The notes under the pieces are model-generated. The model was not told where the DNA came from. It made no database searches and saw only the letters and a list, made by a program, of their open reading frames with translations. A DNA stretch of 64,000 bases from Cyclina sinensis (Eukaryota; Mollusca; Bivalvia; Venerida; Veneridae), in the NCBI GenBank assembly GCA_012932295.1, contig JAAONU010000003.1, forward strand, positions 33,954,233 to 34,018,232, given 5' to 3'. The translations under genes were made by a program, and so were the position numbers. Shown in pieces: positions 53,801-59,800 of this stretch (the first letter of the stretch is position 1; each line of letters starts with the position of its first letter).

Positions 53801-56800
53801 ATTAAAACCTCGTAAAAAAACACTACTTACAAAACGAAATACTAAATACTTAAGAAAATGAGTAATCAAACTGCTGAAACAAAAACAGACCAATTGCATA
53901 ACAACGAGACCAGGTATGTACTTGTTTACTTTGATATTGCAATTTTGTCAACACTATGTTGTATCTATGATGTTTAACTCTAATTAGTAGTTTAGTAAGG
54001 AATGAACATTTTTTATTATTTGAATCGTTTTCGGTATGAATTGGTCAACACTGTATTGCGTCTGTTTCGATATTAACTGTTCGATAGTTTGTCCAAGAAT
54101 GAACAATTTTATTACTAACTATCGTTTCAGATAAGATCTTAAAGAAACTTAGTACGACAAAGTACCTTGGAGTTATAATAGATGTTATCTTCGAAGATGA
54201 CCCGCCAATGAAAACACTCGTAAAGAAGGTGTATAAGGAACATGTGAAAAGACAAAATAAAAAGAAACAGGTCAAACGTTTACAACGATCGATGTGTGTG
54301 AAAAAACTTAGATCTAGGACGATCAAAATCGGAATGTGAAAGGACACATCAACATTTGAGTCTGTTAAGGGCTGATTTCTTTTAAACAAATGACAGAGAC
54401 GATTGTGTTCCTTTTGTATATTTTATTTGTTATTGCTGAAATATATCGTATGAAACGTTCATTCTGATTTATTGTCTTTTCTCCCTCGACTCAAACTGCG
54501 GAACAGGTTTCGACTACGGTTTCTTGATCTCGATCGCCTCGATGGTTCATCTTCTAGTGATGATGTTCTGACGACAGCAGATTTGAGCTCATCCATGATT
54601 CGTTTATTAGCGAATACGTCATAACAATACATATACTCTTTTTTCCAGAGTCAGTCACTTTAGCTTGCCTTTCCTAATGCCATGATTGCTTAGACAGTTG
54701 TACATCCACAAATAGTCGTGTTTCTTCTTGAACTGTGTAATGTCTCCACCAACAGTATTTGTCATTACGATATAGACGTAAACACAAAGCAAAGAGTAGG
54801 GACATAACGATGTGCCTCGAGAATACTTGTATGTGTTTAGCATGAACCTAACATAGTACTCACTGTCAATGGTCGTTTCGTCGAACAGAAAAAGTTGTAT
54901 CTTTTCAGTTTGTTATAACCACACATCGGGTGACCAAACACGGTATCGAAATGATCACATATGTTCATGAGAAGGTAGTCACCCAAATATTGAAAAACAG
55001 ACAACAAACATATAAGCTCAAATTATCAACAACAAAAAAACACCTCATTTATTCCGTTCAGTGATGGGTACAAACGTATTTGCGAATTATATTATCAGTT
55101 CTCATCAGAATCTGTCAGATTCGGCACTGCATCAGTCTTGGTTTTCTGAGCACGTTTGCGTTTTCGTTTCTGAGACTTCTCGTTGGGCACACTTTCCTCA
55201 TCGCTGTCAAAGAAGATGATCTGATCGGTGTCTGACAAGTCGAAATGTGGCCTCTTGTCGTCCGTCTTGGAGCAAACCAGTTGCACTCGATCTAACATTG
55301 ATTGTACAGTTCTGTCTTCTCTCGCCGACTGTTTGAGCACAGAAGACAACACGGCTGGTGGAATCATGCGAAGTATTCATGCGAATCGTTGCTCTCTCCT
55401 GTAGTGCGCTACCTTCGAATCGATCATGTTAATGACAGTTTTCAGATTGTCCGCTTCCATGCTGTACTCGTCGGAGAGAATCACGCCGTCCTCGTACTCG
55501 ACTGCAAGAAACAGCTTAATCATATATATATATATAAAACGCCAGCACTTAATGATCACGTAAATAGTATGTTTAAAAAGTCCCACATCCCCACTATAAG
55601 TAATACACTTGACTTTTCAAAGCACGGGATATGATAAATAAAGTACATTATTGAAAGAAAATACCGCATTGTATTCTTATGACACTGATGTATCGTCTTA
55701 ATACAATGTGTGATACAATATAAAGATATATCTTTCAGCAGTAACAGAGTGAAATGTCAACACGGTTAAAAATTACATGTTTGTGTAGCAGGCAGAGAAA
55801 TGTGATTTAAATTTTCAACTGCACTCACTGAAATTATCTGCCATTCTAATGTGCTAAACGGTTTATTTAAGTCACTTACTACATTGTACATTAAAATTCA
55901 CTTACATTTGTTTCCACAGCCATTCACTAGTGTGCTTAGACATCAGTCTCATATATTTCCATCTCACCAATACAGCCTGAAAGAAGTTTATGCAACAGTT
56001 CTTGGTTCATAAATTGTGTTTCTGACTACACTGTTTCTCTGACATTCTACTGAAACAATTTTACATCTTCAACTTATCTGAAAAGAACACAAAAACCATT
56101 TCCACTGGTATAGCTAAATGAATCCTACTTATAAATCTTGCATCAGTGACAGGCTGACAGAGATATTGTCTAAATTTTTCAGCTGCTCTGCTTTGAAATG
56201 ATCTCTCATGAACAGGCAGTACTGACACACAATATAGTTTACAAGTAAATTACAGTAAATTTCTACTTGATACCGACTATTGAAAACGTACTTTCCGTCC
56301 TCTGATACGCCGTATTTCCCACAACAAGCTGTTTATTTCTCAGTCGGTACATTTTTTTACGACTAGCCAACAGTCTCACATGTTTCCGTAAAAGCGTTGG
56401 AAATATTTTGTTAACATGAGGGTCCAGAGTTCAAATCAGGCTGGAGCGAAAATATTTGTTTTATTCTATTTTGACTTTTATAATCAGTTTTGAAGTAAAA
56501 TATTATGTTGTTATAATCTCACGGCATCTAAATATAAAATTTATGAAAAAAAAAATTATGTCAAATCTGGAGTACAGCCTCTTTAATCTCTGAAAAGTTA
56601 CAACAACATGTTGTTTCAGAACTCAAATCACCTTATTAAATCTGCACAAAACATTTCCATACCGTTTAACAAGTTTTTTTTTTATACGCTGCTGTTCTAT
56701 AACAAACGTACTGAAACGAAAGTATAAGCGTCGTCTTTTCAGAAAATGACAGGTCTAGATTCGTTTCGCTAAAAATAGAAAATTGAGTTTGCTTTGTGAG

Positions 56801-59800
56801 AAAGTAGAAACTGCGATATGCTGTTGTTGTCATTACTCCGCATGAGTTTCACATGTAAATTAACATGGCGTGTTTTGTTAATCTAGCACACCGTAATAGC
56901 GAGATGTGATTTTTTCACAACATTAAACAACGAGCATGTTTTTTTTTAACACATGACGTCACAAAACATGTTGCTCAAATTTGTTTTCATACCGAAGACG
57001 TTTGAAAGAAAAAAGGTGGGTTGTATTAGACGGAAAGTATGTAAAACATTTCCCAGTTGGCTTTGTAAAAGAACTTGGATGATTAAGATGGAAAATACAT
57101 CAGCACGAACTATTCTTTTGGTAGAATTAAAACAAAACTGGTCTAATCAGTATAATGAAACCTTCTATTATAAGACCCGTTTTGTTGTAATTTTTGTAAA
57201 ATCGCAATGTAATGGCTGTAACATCTTTTGAGAAATTACGTTTTGATTTCATTCGAAATTGATATTCTAAGACCACATGTCAATTATTTGTTGTCAAGGA
57301 GACAGTTTGGTATTTAGTCTTAGAAATAATATTCACTATCACCAGTGGCATTATCTAACAAGGTATTTAGTCTTAGAAATTATATTCTCTATTTTCACCA
57401 GTGGCATTATATCTAACCGTATAATACAATTGCAGGTACGTCGAGTGTCCGTTGCTCCCAAATCTATTTACTCAAGTTTGTTTTATAAGTGGTTAGGGTT
57501 AAAGTAAACAAAGTATTTAAAGGCACAAGTATTATACTAAATGATGCAAAGGTGTAGAAAAAAAAGAAAATACTGACAAAATTAATATGAATCGGAGAAT
57601 TACTGTTATTACGTAAAACTTTAAACATCACTCTCTTACAAAACATTAGCCAGTGTATACTGTCTTGGGGATCTTTTAAAGAAGATTGTTTTAAATGATA
57701 TTGGTAACTGATTTCTTTTGAATACATTTTTGATACGAGTCATAGTCTGTATGTTTATTTAGGGTGTTAGATTTCGGTACATCTAGTTTCTTTACGTACA
57801 ATACATTTTCATCAGTAACTTAAGCGCTTCCAAAGTTTGACAATGAAATAAACAGTGAAATCTATGCCATCTGTCACTTGTAAATTTAGAAATCGATATG
57901 CTGTAAATTTCGGATAAGGCTTCCACTTTAGCAATTTTAAAGTGTCTCAAAAGAGAAGAATTTACCACGAAATTCGTGTCTCTCGTCGTTTCATTTCATC
58001 CTATTTCAATGATTTAAACCACATTTACAATTCTCGATTGTTTCGAAATCACAGGGATTCGGCTCATTGACCCCGCCCACGCTATATATACATACTAATA
58101 AGTATTATTAGTATGTATATATAGCGTGGGCGGGGTCAATGAGCCGAATCCCTGTGTTCGAAATCGGTCAAAATTTGAATTCAAAACGTATATAATCGTC
58201 ATCATTACAAAATGCGAAATCTTACCTTTCTAGCCAAAGTTATCCATTCCATCCTAAAATGTCACTTCGTTATCCCTTATCAAACAATTCCACACAGTTT
58301 AAACGTAAGTATTTGTCACCCTTCTAAACGTACGGCCATCTTCTTCTAACGACTATTACTCGACCTTGAGGCTGATGTATTCGCTCGCAATCGCGCACAA
58401 TATAGTTCGTAACCAATATTAAAAAAAAAAAAATAAAAAAAAGATAGTTGCAAACATTCTTTATCGATCTTATCGGTTCAACAACTTCAATATCTTCAAC
58501 GTTTTCACTTTGTCAAAATGTTTCAATGTAAGTGCATAAGAATATAAACAGTTTTTGTCATAGTTCGGTAGCCGAATAAATTGAACATCTGTACATCGAT
58601 AAAAATCGTTTATCACTCTGATCGTTTAGATTTACGAAATGGAAATAGATATTTGCAGGCCGTTTTGACACGACTTCATCATGAAAAAGTAGCATACAGA
58701 GTGAAGTAGAATTATTATTAATAATCAGACAGTAATTAAACTTGCAGTAAATGAAAATAAACAATCAAGGTTACCCACCATGTCAAAATATGTATCGATG
58801 CGTTGTGAAAAGATTACGCATGAGTAGACTTTCTGTCTTGTTCACAGTGACAAAGTTTTTAACTACAGTACATGTTAGCGAAAACAAATTCTTGACAACG
58901 TGCACACGGACATGCACATGTAACCACTTGATAGGCATCGATATTTTCATGCATTTTAATTCATGAGTCGTGTGGGGGTTTTCATTAAAGTTACTATTTT
59001 TGATTGTGACGATAAATTTAGTACTTCAAACTAAAGGACATTATCTTTGTTTTAAGTGATGTGCATACTTGATTTATGTATACGATTTATCTAAGCCTAT
59101 GTAAAATCCATTGACCCCCGGGGTGGGGCCAAATTTGACCCCAGGGGAATAATTTGAACAAACTTGGTAGAGGTTCAATAGACAATGCTACATACCAAAC
59201 CTTAAGGCTCAGGGCCTTGTGGTTTCAGACAAGAAGATTTTCAAAGTTTTTCCTTTAAGTTGCCATAGCAACCACAGTTCTTGATGGAATTGAATTCTTT
59301 GAACAACTTTGGTAGAGCTTCATGCAAGAAACATCCCAGGCAAGTTTCATCAAATTTGGCCCTGAGGTTTCAGAGGAGATGTCTTTTGAATGAAATTGTT
59401 GACGGACGACGGACAAAGTCCGGTCACAATAGCTCATCATGAGCCAATGGCTCAGGTGAGCTAACAAAAAATCGAAGAGACGTGCGAGGATATGTTTATA
59501 TATTCATTGTATTGGCTCTTTAACATTTAAGGCGCGCCTTTGAAATAGTTTTAAGACTCGTTTTGTCTTTAATCTAGAGAAATATTTTTTATGGAAAAAA
59601 AGATAAATATAGATCATATGTCGTCGTTTTGAGTGCTAATTGATACAGCCAGATGTTGGTTTGAAGTCAGAATACAATTTTTAACCGACTGTGTGTTGAA
59701 GATTCTGATATACGTATTTTTTTTAAATGCATAGAGAACAGTTAGTTTTGTATATCTTATATGTATGATCACTGGCTTTACCAGTGCATATTAAACCGTA

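Larger units (their letters stand above)
52134..59087. other. Apparent ~7-kb insertion splitting an AGCTCACC element
   Basis: Both flanks belong to the same repeat family, same orientation and consecutive units. The interval holds none of that family but contains the compact gene cluster at 52.5-55.6 kb, a tandem pair near 57310-57418 and the palindromic MITE at 58050. Between 55.6 and 58.0 kb I see no further gene. No inverted ends or clear target duplication. Confidence 0.5.

Noticed and set aside
54045..54389. 114-codon - strand ORF
   Set aside because: Hydrophobic composition is the antisense of the Lys/Arg-rich + strand frame, which is the likelier coding sense.
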